NCBI GenBank assembly: GCA_001766655.1
Contig: MJCC01000002.1
Location: 1,336,080-1,400,079 of the forward strand
Direction: 5' to 3'
Source of the DNA: Phytomonas francai
Lineage: Eukaryota; Euglenozoa; Kinetoplastea; Trypanosomatida; Trypanosomatidae
DNA length: 64,000 bases
Within the stretch, counting starts at the first letter, position 1, and every line of letters starts with the position of its first letter. The notes under the pieces were generated by a model, which was given only the letters and a program-made list of their open reading frames with translations, was not told the DNA's origin and made no database searches. Of the stretch, positions 41,956 through 53,522 are shown one piece after another. The translations under genes were made by a program, and so were the position numbers.

Positions 41956-44895
41956 ATGATTCACTCGTTAGAAGTTACGCCAACATTGCCTGGAAGAAGT
42001 GATAGGATAGAAGAAAATGTGTCTAGGTTATCTCACCTCTCACAGATCGGTGCCGCGGCTGGGAATTGTGCATCGCTCTCGCCTCCAAAAAATTCAAAAG
42101 GGGAATCGGCTTTGGGAGATGAGTACGCTAAGGTCAACTCAATAGGTAAACCCCGTGGATTTGAAGACAAAGATGGCGTTTCTGATGCCAGATTTATGTT
42201 AAAACAATCAATACAACCATACTTAAACCATGAAGATGGGGAGAGTCTCAAGCCACATGGTACAACTCTGGGTAATCTAAATGTCAACAATGACGCTGGA
42301 AAGCCTGACACGAGATTAAGCCTTATGGGAGAATCTTTCATAGGGAGTGAAAGTGCCGAAGAATACCTGACCAGATTATCCTCAAAGTTTCAGAAACAAC
42401 ATCACGAGACCCTTTTCCGAGATTCGTTGAGGATTTCTGTTCAATCTAGAACTTTGTCGCGCAAAGAGCCAAGGAAGCCTGAACCCAGTAAAAAGTATAA
42501 AAAAGGGATACCCCCGCCTGGTACAGGCTCAGGGAAAGAGAGGTGGGTAGCTCCCGTTACTGCCAATGATACTGCAGATTCTGACAAAAATGAAGAACCA
42601 TCGCTTTCTCGTTTTCTCTACGCTGATGAGGAGGTCAGGGGAGGCGCATTAGCCATGCCAGAGCAACTGCGCCCGCTAGATAGCCCGTCCACTCTCGACG
42701 AGGCGAGGCTGGACAAGGGAAGGACCCAAAACGGTATTCATTGCTTGCCGCTAACGATTTTATCGCCTCAGGGTTTGGTAGGCACTAGCTTGATATCCAG
42801 CTGCCCGCGTATTGATAGAGAGAACCACACCATGTTAAGTAATGACAACTCGGCAGTAAAGCCAATGACTTGGGCTATGGCTAGATCCTTGGCTGCGATA
42901 AATGATAGGGCTGGGGAAGGATTGCTAGCACCATTCAGGGTAAATTGCATGGATGCCTCCGCGTCTGCAACGAACGTGATATTGAAACCACCTAGCCATG
43001 GAGCTCAAGGCATGACACGCTGGGGTTTGCGTGAGGAACTCGAAAAAAAACTCACCGGTGAGGGTGCCATGGGTCGTCATTATCAGCAGGTAGGGGTGAT
43101 CAAAGGGCAGAACTCAACAAACGAACATATCGTCTCACGCGAATTCAGTCTCTCGAACCTTAATCACAGTATGTGTGATGCTAATGGTACCATGACCGAT
43201 TTGTATTCCCCAATTTCTAGAAACTATGACGAATACAAGCCGTCGATACCACACAGGGTCGTTCTGCTTCGCCCCCCTACTCCATCTCCACAGCGACCAA
43301 GTGAACAGCGAGAGGGTGGGCTGGAGAAGGGTGATGCACCCTCTGAAAACGATGAAAAGAGGTATGTTAAACCCCCCCCAAACGGAGGAGGGCATCTTGA
43401 ACAAGAGCCCCAAACAACAGAAGCGAATATCACGGGCACCAACACGGATGTCGTCCCAAGTCGGAAGATAAGTCCACCGTCATCTGCAAAGTTTGGCTCG
43501 CCTGAAGCCAAGACTCTGCAGAATACAGTCCCAGTGAGAGCGGAGAGAACCCCGAAATCAGGATACCCCAACGCAGGCTTCGGAAATTTCCCCAGTGGAC
43601 CGTTGCTTTCCCCAGCTAAGGATCCGGTTGAGACACACACCATCAATAACACAAGAGAGGATGCCTGCGAAGAAAAATCTATAAAGGGACATTTTGATAC
43701 TGTTGATGAGTTTTCCCGAAGCGATTTCTCGCTCGGTTTCCCCGTTCCCAGCTCACTAAACGATGAAAAGGAGACAAACAGGGGGTCCTACCAGGTTCCT
43801 TGCCGCGGCGGTCCAACCTCCGTGTCATTCTCGGCATCCCAAGACAGCCCCAGTCCATCGGCTGAATGCGCCCCGGCGCCGCAGTTTTTTACTTCATTGC
43901 TGCAAAGTTCCATTCTCAGACCTTCCCCGACTGTTAATTCGGTGATAACAGAAAATGAACACATGGCGCATTTGGTACCAAATGGAGCCCCTTCGCATAT
44001 ACCTGTGATACGTGCTTCACAGAGTTTGGGCCCTAATTCAGTGGAAGGCTTCCATAGACAGGGCAAAGAAAGCCATGAGGCTGACCGAGAACCAACTCAG
44101 CCGCACGCAGTTTCACGCACGCCGACAAAGGGCTCTGCAGTTAACGGAGCCATACATCAAACTTATCACGCAGCCAAGTCGGGCTCTATTCCCGGTTTTG
44201 TTCCCTCAAAGGCGGAATCCTATACTTCAAGCACCTCAGAGACGCCAGCAATTAGCCCCAATATTCCGTTCCTGTCGAGTGAACGTGTTCATCATGCATT
44301 GCGCACAGTCGACTCAAAGGAGGAGACCCAAAGCGAGGACGTCTACTGCCTGGGGAGCGTTGCGGATAGCGTGGCCTCGAACACAGACCAAGAAAATGAT
44401 ATCCTTCGAAAAGCGCTTGAGGTTGCAAACCTGTCTGCCTATCGACGACAGGTTGAGTGTGAGGAGCTGCATAGCGTGTGTGATGAGCTTCAAGGCCAAC
44501 TTCAGGATGCCATCGGGCGCGAGACTTACTACCAATCCCGGATAATGCACCTCACTGAGGCTTTAGAGGCCACGATTGCCACAAGGATGGAGCCCTTTCC
44601 TCAGTTATTTCCCACCACACCATCCCAGGATCCGATCACTCAACCATGCTCGGTGGCGACACCTGCGGATGAAAAGAGATTTGCTTCCCTACAGGAAGAG
44701 GGATCCGATGAATGGAGAAATCGCTATGATCAGCTTCTTGTTGAACTGTGTACCCTCAAAACCGTGGTGGCAGAGCAAAAGGCCGTATTAGATCGCCTTG
44801 GGTTACATCCGCCGTACAGGGAAGAAATGGTGGGAACTGCGTGCCTCATGATGATGGGGCTCAGGCCGCTGGATTCTGTCAAAAATACACCGTGA
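41956..44895 (+). CDS. Large hypothetical protein with C-terminal coiled coil (979 aa)
   Basis: No recognisable family. The first 810 residues or so are polar, rich in Ser, Pro, Asn and Glu and probably disordered. Two C-terminal coiled-coil segments follow, around residues 815-875 (ENDILRKALEVANLSAYRRQ, then VCDELQGQLQDAIGRE) and 912-945 (EEWRN-like DEWRNRYDQLLVELCTLKTV). The last 30 residues (GTACLMMMGLRPLDSV) are a compact hydrophobic end that may be a binding motif. An unbroken 2.9-kb frame supports a gene. A structural role at the cytoskeleton is a guess. Confidence 0.7.
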   Translation: MIHSLEVTPTLPGRSDRIEENVSRLSHLSQIGAAAGNCASLSPPKNSKGESALGDEYAKVNSIGKPRGFEDKDGVSDARFMLKQSIQPYLNHEDGESLKPHGTTLGNLNVNNDAGKPDTRLSLMGESFIGSESAEEYLTRLSSKFQKQHHETLFRDSLRISVQSRTLSRKEPRKPEPSKKYKKGIPPPGTGSGKERWVAPVTANDTADSDKNEEPSLSRFLYADEEVRGGALAMPEQLRPLDSPSTLDEARLDKGRTQNGIHCLPLTILSPQGLVGTSLISSCPRIDRENHTMLSNDNSAVKPMTWAMARSLAAINDRAGEGLLAPFRVNCMDASASATNVILKPPSHGAQGMTRWGLREELEKKLTGEGAMGRHYQQVGVIKGQNSTNEHIVSREFSLSNLNHSMCDANGTMTDLYSPISRNYDEYKPSIPHRVVLLRPPTPSPQRPSEQREGGLEKGDAPSENDEKRYVKPPPNGGGHLEQEPQTTEANITGTNTDVVPSRKISPPSSAKFGSPEAKTLQNTVPVRAERTPKSGYPNAGFGNFPSGPLLSPAKDPVETHTINNTREDACEEKSIKGHFDTVDEFSRSDFSLGFPVPSSLNDEKETNRGSYQVPCRGGPTSVSFSASQDSPSPSAECAPAPQFFTSLLQSSILRPSPTVNSVITENEHMAHLVPNGAPSHIPVIRASQSLGPNSVEGFHRQGKESHEADREPTQPHAVSRTPTKGSAVNGAIHQTYHAAKSGSIPGFVPSKAESYTSSTSETPAISPNIPFLSSERVHHALRTVDSKEETQSEDVYCLGSVADSVASNTDQENDILRKALEVANLSAYRRQVECEELHSVCDELQGQLQDAIGRETYYQSRIMHLTEALEATIATRMEPFPQLFPTTPSQDPITQPCSVATPADEKRFASLQEEGSDEWRNRYDQLLVELCTLKTVVAEQKAVLDRLGLHPPYREEMVGTACLMMMGLRPLDSVKNTP

Positions 44896-45250
44896 CACCG
44901 TATAATAAAACATAGAACCAAGAAGCGGAGCTACACGGTGAAATGGGAGCAGTAGCGTGCATTTCACGCCACCTCTTTTTCAATAGAAAAAAAACTAACC
45001 CTGAAGAGGATGAAGAGAAGGCGAATTGCGGGTCTCCACTTAGCCAGTTGTGCAAATGACACAGATTTTTTGTATATTATAATGCAAGCAAGGGGTGCTG
45101 ATAGTAGAGAATACATTAGAGTCGAGCGGTTGCATGTAAAGCAGTATCTATATGCATCTATCTATCTATATAAGGGGAAAAAGAGGGAAATAGAATTTTT
45201 CTAGATATAATCCAGATAGAAAAAGTTAGAGCTGATTGGTTTTATCCACG

Positions 45251-45313
45251 AATAAATAAATAAATATATGAATAAATAAATAAATATATATATATAAATA
45301 TATAGAGAGAGAT
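45251..45313. repeat. AATA/TA microsatellite with short GA run
   Basis: Tandem AATA units alternate with TA runs and end in GAGAGA. Confidence 0.85.
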
Positions 45314-45577
45314 ATGCATATTTTACTGTTTTCAGATCAGCTGTTACACTATAACTGGGTTATACTTTTTCATTTATGTTTAGTTTTGACGTCTTTGTAT
45401 TTTTTCCCTTTTGCATGAATAGCCCTTTTTATTGCCGTTTTAAGCTACTTTTCGATTGAGTAGAGAAGAAAAAGTGACGTGTATAGTTCAGTCATCTTTT
45501 TTTCTTCGAAATAAATTCGTCCCTCCTAGATGCATTTCAAAACCATAAAAGCTTTTGTATCCCAGTTTATGGTGTTT

Positions 45578-45642
45578 CTTCACCCTTTTCATTCCCCCTT
45601 CTCATTCCTTGCCTTTACTGGATTTCAATCCCCCCCCAAAAG
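45578..45642 (+). promoter_or_regulatory. Probable trans-splice acceptor for the DBP2-like helicase
   Basis: An unusually long pyrimidine-rich stretch (45578-45637, ending in eight C) runs into AAAAG, with AG at 45641-45642, 28 bases before the ATG. Confidence 0.55.
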
Positions 45643-45669
45643 GAAGTTTAAACGTGTTGCTTTCATTAA

Positions 45670-47445
<1,776 letters not shown>

Positions 47446-47897
47446 AACAATTTAAGTAACCATTTAATGTATAATAAAGCAAGGTAAAATAGTCGCTAAA
47501 GTGGAATTTGTAATGCACAAGTCTTTTGTGTCTCTTCGTGGGAAATGGAATTGTGCGATGGACCGCCTGTAAGGCAGATCGATTAAATTTTAAGTGTAAT
47601 TATGCTAGTAATAAGTTCTGTTTCGTATTGAGGGTATAATTTGATTCCAAGGCTTTATATTTATTGGTTTGATTATCCCTCTCTTTAGTATAAAATGATT
47701 AATACATTGTATTTATAAAGCCTGTTTTATTATTGGTTTACCTAGTTTTCGTGCAATTGATCTTTCTTAATATTCTTTGTTGCTTTCTCATCTCCCCACT
47801 CCGCCCCTTTTCCTCTGCTTCTAGCTTGCCACCACTTATCGGTGACATCAAGTGTTAACTCATAAGACATTTATTACAACTAAGAATCCCAACCACC
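47446..47897. other. Intergenic region
   Basis: AT-rich, with a C/T-rich tract at about 47785-47822 ending in CTAG before the HAD pseudogene. That splice signal still looks usable. Confidence 0.6.
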
Positions 47898-48995
47898 ATG
47901 TTCATCCTCATTGACATCGATAACACTCTCTATAAATACAGTGAGACCGGTTTTGATACAGAAATAAAGAATACATTTTAAAGTTTTTCCTTGACGTGGC
48001 TAATCGCTCTGTGGAGGAAATCAAATCCATTAAATTGGAGCAGCACCTAACCAATGGCATTTCCTTGGTGTATGTACTTAAAGACTATGGTATCGAAGCA
48101 AAGGAATTTCTTGATTATATGCATCGGTGTTCGTATGACGCGTTAACACCAAATACGCCCCTTGAGGAGGTGTTGAACCGCATGAAAAGTATCGGCGGAA
48201 TGACTACCCCATTCCATCTAGGAAATGGTTCGATCTCGGACGCAAATGGTGCTTACGATTCTTTGGCAAACCCGAACGAGGGCGGAGGTGGAGAGCGGCA
48301 CGTTACTTGTACTTCTTCACCAATGCTCCCCGTTCACACGCGCAGCGGGTTATTGAGTCCCTTGGCCTGAAGTCCGTCCTCACGCGTCGACCACAGCTGA
48401 CGCCATCTATCCGGGACGACCACGAGTGCAATATGCACGGGTTCGAGGAAGACGTGGTTTGGGTTGGCTTCAGCTATGAGGATCAGTGGCGGCTTACGGA
48501 ACCTAAGGCCACCAATAAACCCGAGCGGCGAGCCTACGAGGCGGTATTCCGAGCGCTAGAGGAGGAGATGCAATGGGGCCACCCTCCCTTCACTGATAGC
48601 CTCCTTTTCCCCGATGCAGAGGCCGTAGCGCCGGTAGGCGACCCCCGTTTTCTTTCACAAAAAGAGATCTTGGGCGGTGAGGGCGAATACGTGGGTGAGG
48701 TCGTGGTGCATGAGAGTTTGGATCAAAAGCGTGAAGCTGAGCATGCCCAGCAGCCAGTATTAGATAAATGTTCGGGCCTCCGAACAGAAAGGGTTGTTAT
48801 GGTCGTGACTCGCTCACGAACCTGAGGGAGCCTTTGCTATTGGGCTGAAAAGCGGTATGGTGCGTGCCCGGAGATGAAAAGCTCTCTAAAGACGAACTTT
48901 ACGAACAGGCTTATCAAAACGGCACACTGAGGATAATTTGAAACATTTTTGACCTGGAAAAAGCCATTGCTGCATGGCTTGGAGACGAATTTTAA
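47898..48995 (+). pseudogene. Broken HAD-family pyrimidine-5'-nucleotidase-like gene
   Basis: Pieces of one HAD hydrolase occur in order in three frames. ATG 47898 begins MFILIDIDNTLY, with the nucleophile motif DxDNT, and stops after 28 codons. From 47996 another frame gives the cap (LVYVLKDYGIEAKEFLDYMHRCSYDAL). A third, from 48307, gives motif II, YFFTNAPRSHAQRVIESLGL, then KPERRAYEAV. After 48817 frame 2 gives EGAFAIGLKSGMVRA, and from 48873 frame 3 gives LSKDELYEQAYQNGTLRII, a stop, and NIFDLEKAIAAWLGDEF. At least four shifts and one in-frame stop are needed, and the DD motif near 48805 is itself disrupted. The order resembles the SDT1/PHM8 type of nucleotidase. So many breaks favour a pseudogene over sequencing error. 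Confidence 0.75.
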
Positions 48996-50492
48996 GCGAA
49001 ACGTCCGTGTGTATACTCATGAACGTGCTATGGTTTCTCTGAATCCTGTGTCAAGGGATTCTATTATGTCCCCATTCCTATGTGGCTTTTGAGGAAACTT
49101 ATGCATGAACTGTATCGATAAAAAATTGGAAGTAGTGCATATAAGATTCGTAAACGGGAGGACATCATTTATACTTTTTAAAATATACATACTTTTTAGT
49201 GGCCATTTTTTTTTATGATTTCTGTTTTCTATTTCAAAGAAACTTTTTTTTTTTATTGAGTCAGTATGACTATGTCCATAACTATCTGTTTGTGTTGGTG
49301 GAATGAGATTTTCTACTCCGCTGTGAGGGGGAACAGGGTGCCATGAAATATTGCAACATTTGTCACCTCAACATGCGCGTATGATTCTGTGGGGCGATAA
49401 CGCTCGCTATGATTGAATCAATTGCATGTATGCATGTGTCTAGCGTCAGCCATGGTTTAGCAAATATGGTCTTAAAAGGATTTTAGTATGGAGTTTAGGG
49501 AGTGTAAATTGATACTGTCACCAAAAATTGTTTATACGTGCGTAATATTTTCAAAAATATTATCTCTAGAATTTTTTTGCGATTACAATCCTTTCAAACC
49601 TTAAGGTCTTTTGCCTTTACTATTGAGGTCAAGGGTAATCAGGTAATTCTTGAATTAACATCACCCAAAGAGGGGAACAGAAATAATTCTCATGGGGGCG
49701 TGAAAAAAGGAAAGAAAATTATGGATCATGGGCCTGAAATCTTAAATGCAGAATAAAAAATCTTTCGTGAATCCTTCGTTTAACAAGGGCAGCGATCTGC
49801 TCCTCATGTGTACCGTTGAGCTTTCTTATGAGCAGAAGAGAAGGAGAAGTTATTGCGCCACAGTATCGTGGCATTTTTTATTTATTTACTATTTCTAAAG
49901 CTTTATTTATTTTTAAGCGTCCTAACAAACTTATCAATGAGTAAACAGTGTGAAAGTTGATAAGTTGTGTTTCAATTTTCCCCTATATGTTGTCCTTTAA
50001 GAGGAAAGAAATAATTTCTTGAAAGCATACGCTCACTTAATTTTGGGAGAACACATCAAGTTTGGGTATGCTATCGTTTTTTTAAATCATAAATGCAAAC
50101 GTATATAAATATATAATCATTAGCTAGCGTCGTTTTGGGATAATTTCACTGAAATGAGATGATTTCTAGAATTATTTTTCCCCTCTATACACATACGTAT
50201 ATATAAATATACAGACATGGATTTGCTTCTTTTTACTGTGTTGAATACTTTCTTACCTTTTAAACTATTTTGAGATCACTGTGATTCATTAAACACGATT
50301 GGGCATCTTTTGTCTGCCAATATCGCTGATTGGCTTTGCTTATGCAGTTTAATCTGAAAAGCGACTATGCAACTATGCGCCTTTTCCCCTGTATCGTTAA
50401 TTTTCAACGTTACCATGTATTTTATACGAAAAACAGTGTATTGCGAAAAGGTAAGAAAAAAGAATCACAAAATATCATTATTACCAAAGCCA
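48996..50492. other. Long intergenic region
   Basis: About 1.5 kb, AT-rich. A 72-codon ORF at 49538-49756 starts at GTG and shows no family feature. The frame upstream of the p24 start stays open from 50367, but those 42 residues are not conserved-looking. Nothing else seen. Confidence 0.55.
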
Positions 50493-51263
50493 ATGCGTTT
50501 CCGGCGATCTTTTTCTGTGCTTGCGCTGAGTCTGCTTTTGCTTACATTGACGTTTCACGTCCCCACGGCGCACGCACTGAAGTACGTTTTTGACCAAGAG
50601 TCGGAGTTATGCTTTGTGGAAGAAATCACGAGTGATACCAATTTCATCACAGGGCGCTACAACTGGCATGATCGCCCGGCCATGCGCATCTCCCTTGACC
50701 TCATTCTTTATGACCCCTCCTCGAAGGTGATTAGTACGTTGGAGATGAAGGCGGGTGAAAACATCTTTGCGATACCGGTCCCCCCTCAAGCTCCTACTGG
50801 GGCTTACCTGCTCTGCGCCTCGATCACATCTCCGAAGGATTACAAGCAAAACCCCACATACCCGAGGATCGCGGTTTCGTTCGACGTGGACCAGTCGTAT
50901 GCTTCGGTTGTGGAGTCACCCACAGCGAAGCATGAGGAAAAAAACAGAGACCGTGAAACAATCAATGGCATGAAAGTCTTTTCGTATCGTGACTTTGGGG
51001 GTGAGGTAAAGGCTATCTTGCGGCCCAAGGAGTACCTGGAGGAGTTGCAGTGGAGCATTCAAGTCATCATCGATGAGCTGGATATCGTGGAGAGGAATAT
51101 GCTGTATGCACTGAACCGTGAGGGCCGCATGCGTATAACATCCGAGAGTACGTTCACAAGGGTCTGTGTTGCATCCTTGCTCACATTGGGAATTATGATA
51201 GTCGCGGTTTACTCACAGTTCCACGCCCTCAAGTCCATTATCATTAAGAAGAAACTGGTTTAG
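50493..51263 (+). CDS. p24/emp24 family cargo receptor
   Basis: Type I membrane protein of the early secretory pathway that sorts cargo, including GPI-anchored proteins, into COPII vesicles. From ATG 50493 it has 256 residues: signal peptide (1-28, RRSFSVLALSLLLLTLTF core), a GOLD domain with two cysteines (ELCFVEEI and YLLCASI), a membrane-proximal coiled region (ELQWSIQVIIDELDIVERNM), one transmembrane helix (VCVASLLTLGIMIVAVY) and a cytosolic tail ending KKLV, a KKxx-type COPI retrieval signal. The frame is open upstream to 50367, but the signal peptide only sits correctly with the start at 50493. GPI-anchor export links it to the mannose pathway genes earlier in the array. Confidence 0.9.
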   Translation: MRFRRSFSVLALSLLLLTLTFHVPTAHALKYVFDQESELCFVEEITSDTNFITGRYNWHDRPAMRISLDLILYDPSSKVISTLEMKAGENIFAIPVPPQAPTGAYLLCASITSPKDYKQNPTYPRIAVSFDVDQSYASVVESPTAKHEEKNRDRETINGMKVFSYRDFGGEVKAILRPKEYLEELQWSIQVIIDELDIVERNMLYALNREGRMRITSESTFTRVCVASLLTLGIMIVAVYSQFHALKSIIIKKKLV

Positions 51264-52569
51264 AATTTGATATTACCAAAATAGTTTGTTTTCAAAAAAA
51301 TAAAAAGGACAGGATGTGCTTGAAAGAATGTTAACCATATTCTATTTGGGGCTAAATTTATCAAGGGTGAGACCCTTAAGAAAGAGGAATTTATTGTAGC
51401 GATTGCTATTTTATGTAGATAGGGATGCGTAGAGAAAGTGTGTTGATGTCTAGGGTGAAGGGAGTTTACCTCACCCGTGATGGGCTAAGCGTTTCTTGGT
51501 TGTTGGCCTAGGTGCAAATAAGGAAATTTTGATAATGAGGAAAGTAAAGGGGTTTTCTAAATACGCCCTTTTGTGAAGGTGTTTTTCTCTTTAAGTTCAT
51601 GATTGCTGTGGTATAATGAAGCGGCAGCTAGTAAATGAAGTTGATTGATTGATTTATTCCTTCTATTTCTTTTTACTGAACTTTAAGGACAGGGAAGGAA
51701 ACATAGCTATCTTGAAAAGCAAGTGTCGCCATTAGTTTTAATAAATACTGCATGTTTATGTACACATGAGGAAATACTGGCAGCTCTTGGATCTAATCGC
51801 GGGATGGTAAGGATTTACAGAGGGTTGGCCTCCGCCAAGCTCCTCAGGGCTGTGGCTGGTGGATGTGGAAGGTTATGTGATTAGATTGAGCTGAAAGGAG
51901 GGTGCTGTGAACGGGTTCTGGGAAAAGTGTGAGGAAATAGGGCGGTCGTCGCGACATAGTTCCCCCGGGGACGCTGCTTTAATCCCACTCTCTTATGCTC
52001 ACTATTGTGTCTATGCTGAGAGTGATTCATGCGCAGCGAAGAATACACGGAAACTAGTGAACTTGGACCTGACGTGCAGGGTGCAGCGCACGTTGTACTA
52101 TTTGGTGAATGTGTGTGTGTGTGTGTGTGTGTGTGGGAGCTCTTTGTCCCCCTTTTCCTTTCTCGAGGATTGTGTTTGTTTGCTTGGTTTTCATTTTTTA
52201 TCTTTGGATTCGCGATGTGGGGATGATTACAACACAGCAATTTCATTACGTGACAGGTTATCCTGACGATACTTACTGTTTTCTACCAAACCAAGATCTG
52301 CTATGACCGTTATATGCATCGCGTGCGAATCTGTTTCCTCTCTTTGTTTGTAAGGGATCGTCAATGTACAGGATTGGTAATAATATTTCTGTCTCTTTGG
52401 AGCGGTTGGGCAGCAAATACTATTTAACTAGTGTGCTTTAAACTTTGCTAAACCTATTCGACACACACACGCACACACATGCATGTACAATTTTTTTTCT
52501 TCTGCTTATTTACTGTATACATATTATTTGTGCTAAAAGGACTCTAGGCTTACAGGCAAAAGGAGTAAC
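51264..52569. other. Long intergenic region
   Basis: About 1.3 kb with no intact gene. It contains GT and AC repeats (52111-52135 and 52461-52480) and short ORFs that run through the repeats and are not credible. Confidence 0.6.
52111..52135. repeat. GT dinucleotide repeat
   Basis: Twelve GT units upstream of the LC8-like gene. An AC-type run follows at about 52461-52480. Confidence 0.9.
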
Positions 52570-53058
52570 ATGGGCGAAATCATGGAGGACGAAACCGATG
52601 GAGAGGACATGCGGCGGCAGTTGGTGAGTACGCGCGCAGGGCGGCAGGCCGTGGGCTCTGTAGTACTCCATGAGCACGACACGAACCCGGGGCTGACGGA
52701 GGAGATTGTGGAGATTGCGCACGAGTCCATGTACGCAGTGGGACTCACCGCCACGGTCTCAAACCCGGCGATCGCGCAAAACGCCTCGCCAAACACCTCC
52801 TTCGCGTGGGAGGCGATGGGCCCGACGAAGAGCTTTAGCGACAAGGAAATCGCGACCGAGATGAAGCGGAGGTTGGACGAAAAGTACGGCGGCACCTGGC
52901 ACGTGATTGTAGGGGCGCACTTCGGAGGCAATATTACCAGCGACGCGGAAACCTTAGTCAACTTTCAGATTGATAAGTGCCACTTCCTGGTGTTTCGGTC
53001 CGGCCCACCTGATCGTCCAAACATATTGGAAGGTAGCGGCGAAATTTCAGGGTTCTAA
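52570..53058 (+). CDS. LC8-type dynein light chain family protein
   Basis: 162 residues. The C-terminal half matches LC8/DYNLL, a dimeric hub that docks to dynein and other partners: EIATEMKRRLDEKY, then GTWHVIVGAHFGGNIT and FQIDKCHFLVFRSG (family: ExKKEFDKKY, PTWHCIVGRNFGSYVT, VAILLFKSG). LTEEIVEIAHESMYA near 55-70 would be helix 1. Between it and helix 2 lie about 35 extra residues (SNPAIAQNASPN and following), and there is a 50-residue N-terminal extension, so the protein is nearly twice the usual 89-93 residues. It is probably one of the divergent axonemal LC8-like chains of flagellates; that is inference. Confidence 0.82.
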   Translation: MGEIMEDETDGEDMRRQLVSTRAGRQAVGSVVLHEHDTNPGLTEEIVEIAHESMYAVGLTATVSNPAIAQNASPNTSFAWEAMGPTKSFSDKEIATEMKRRLDEKYGGTWHVIVGAHFGGNITSDAETLVNFQIDKCHFLVFRSGPPDRPNILEGSGEISGF

Positions 53059-53522
53059 GCAGCTGAAAATAAATATGTATAGACCGAAACACGTCCAGAA
53101 TAAGAGGAGCGTCAAATATATGCGGATTAAAAAATTGATCCTTCGTTCTAGAGGGGGGAAAAACACGTAGCCAGCATGACCTAAATCAAGATAATCCCCG
53201 GTTATTTATGGCTGTCAAGTGTGTAAGCAGAAAAACGCACTGTGAAAGGGATCTGTTAGCGATATTTACTGCACTCACAGTTCAAATTTAGATGTAAAAA
53301 TGTACTTTTTTAAGGACAATGCGAAAACATACGACTTGCATTCAGTTACTCTTCTCCTTAAATGACGTAAATGAATGGGGTTTTTGAGCATTTTCTTAAT
53401 TTCTGTGGCTTTTATATGTTATACGATCTTCGTGTTGGTAATACCTTCAAACTGAAAGGCCCTTCATCCACTTTAATAAAATCATTTAGTAGAATACACA
53501 TATATTCTCGTGGAGGGGATCA
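53059..53522. other. Intergenic region
   Basis: AT-rich, no gene. A 66-codon ORF overlapping the LC8 gene end is a chance frame. Confidence 0.6.

Larger units (their letters stand above)
44896..45669. other. Intergenic region before the DBP2-like helicase
   Basis: AT-rich, with a long AAATA/TA repeat and then a pyrimidine-rich end. No gene seen. Confidence 0.6.

Noticed and set aside
49538..49756. 72-codon ORF between the HAD pseudogene and the p24 gene
   Set aside because: GTG start and no recognisable motif; probably chance or UTR.
52029..52306. Overlapping ORFs rich in Val-Cys repeats
   Set aside because: They are translations of a GT dinucleotide repeat, not a gene.
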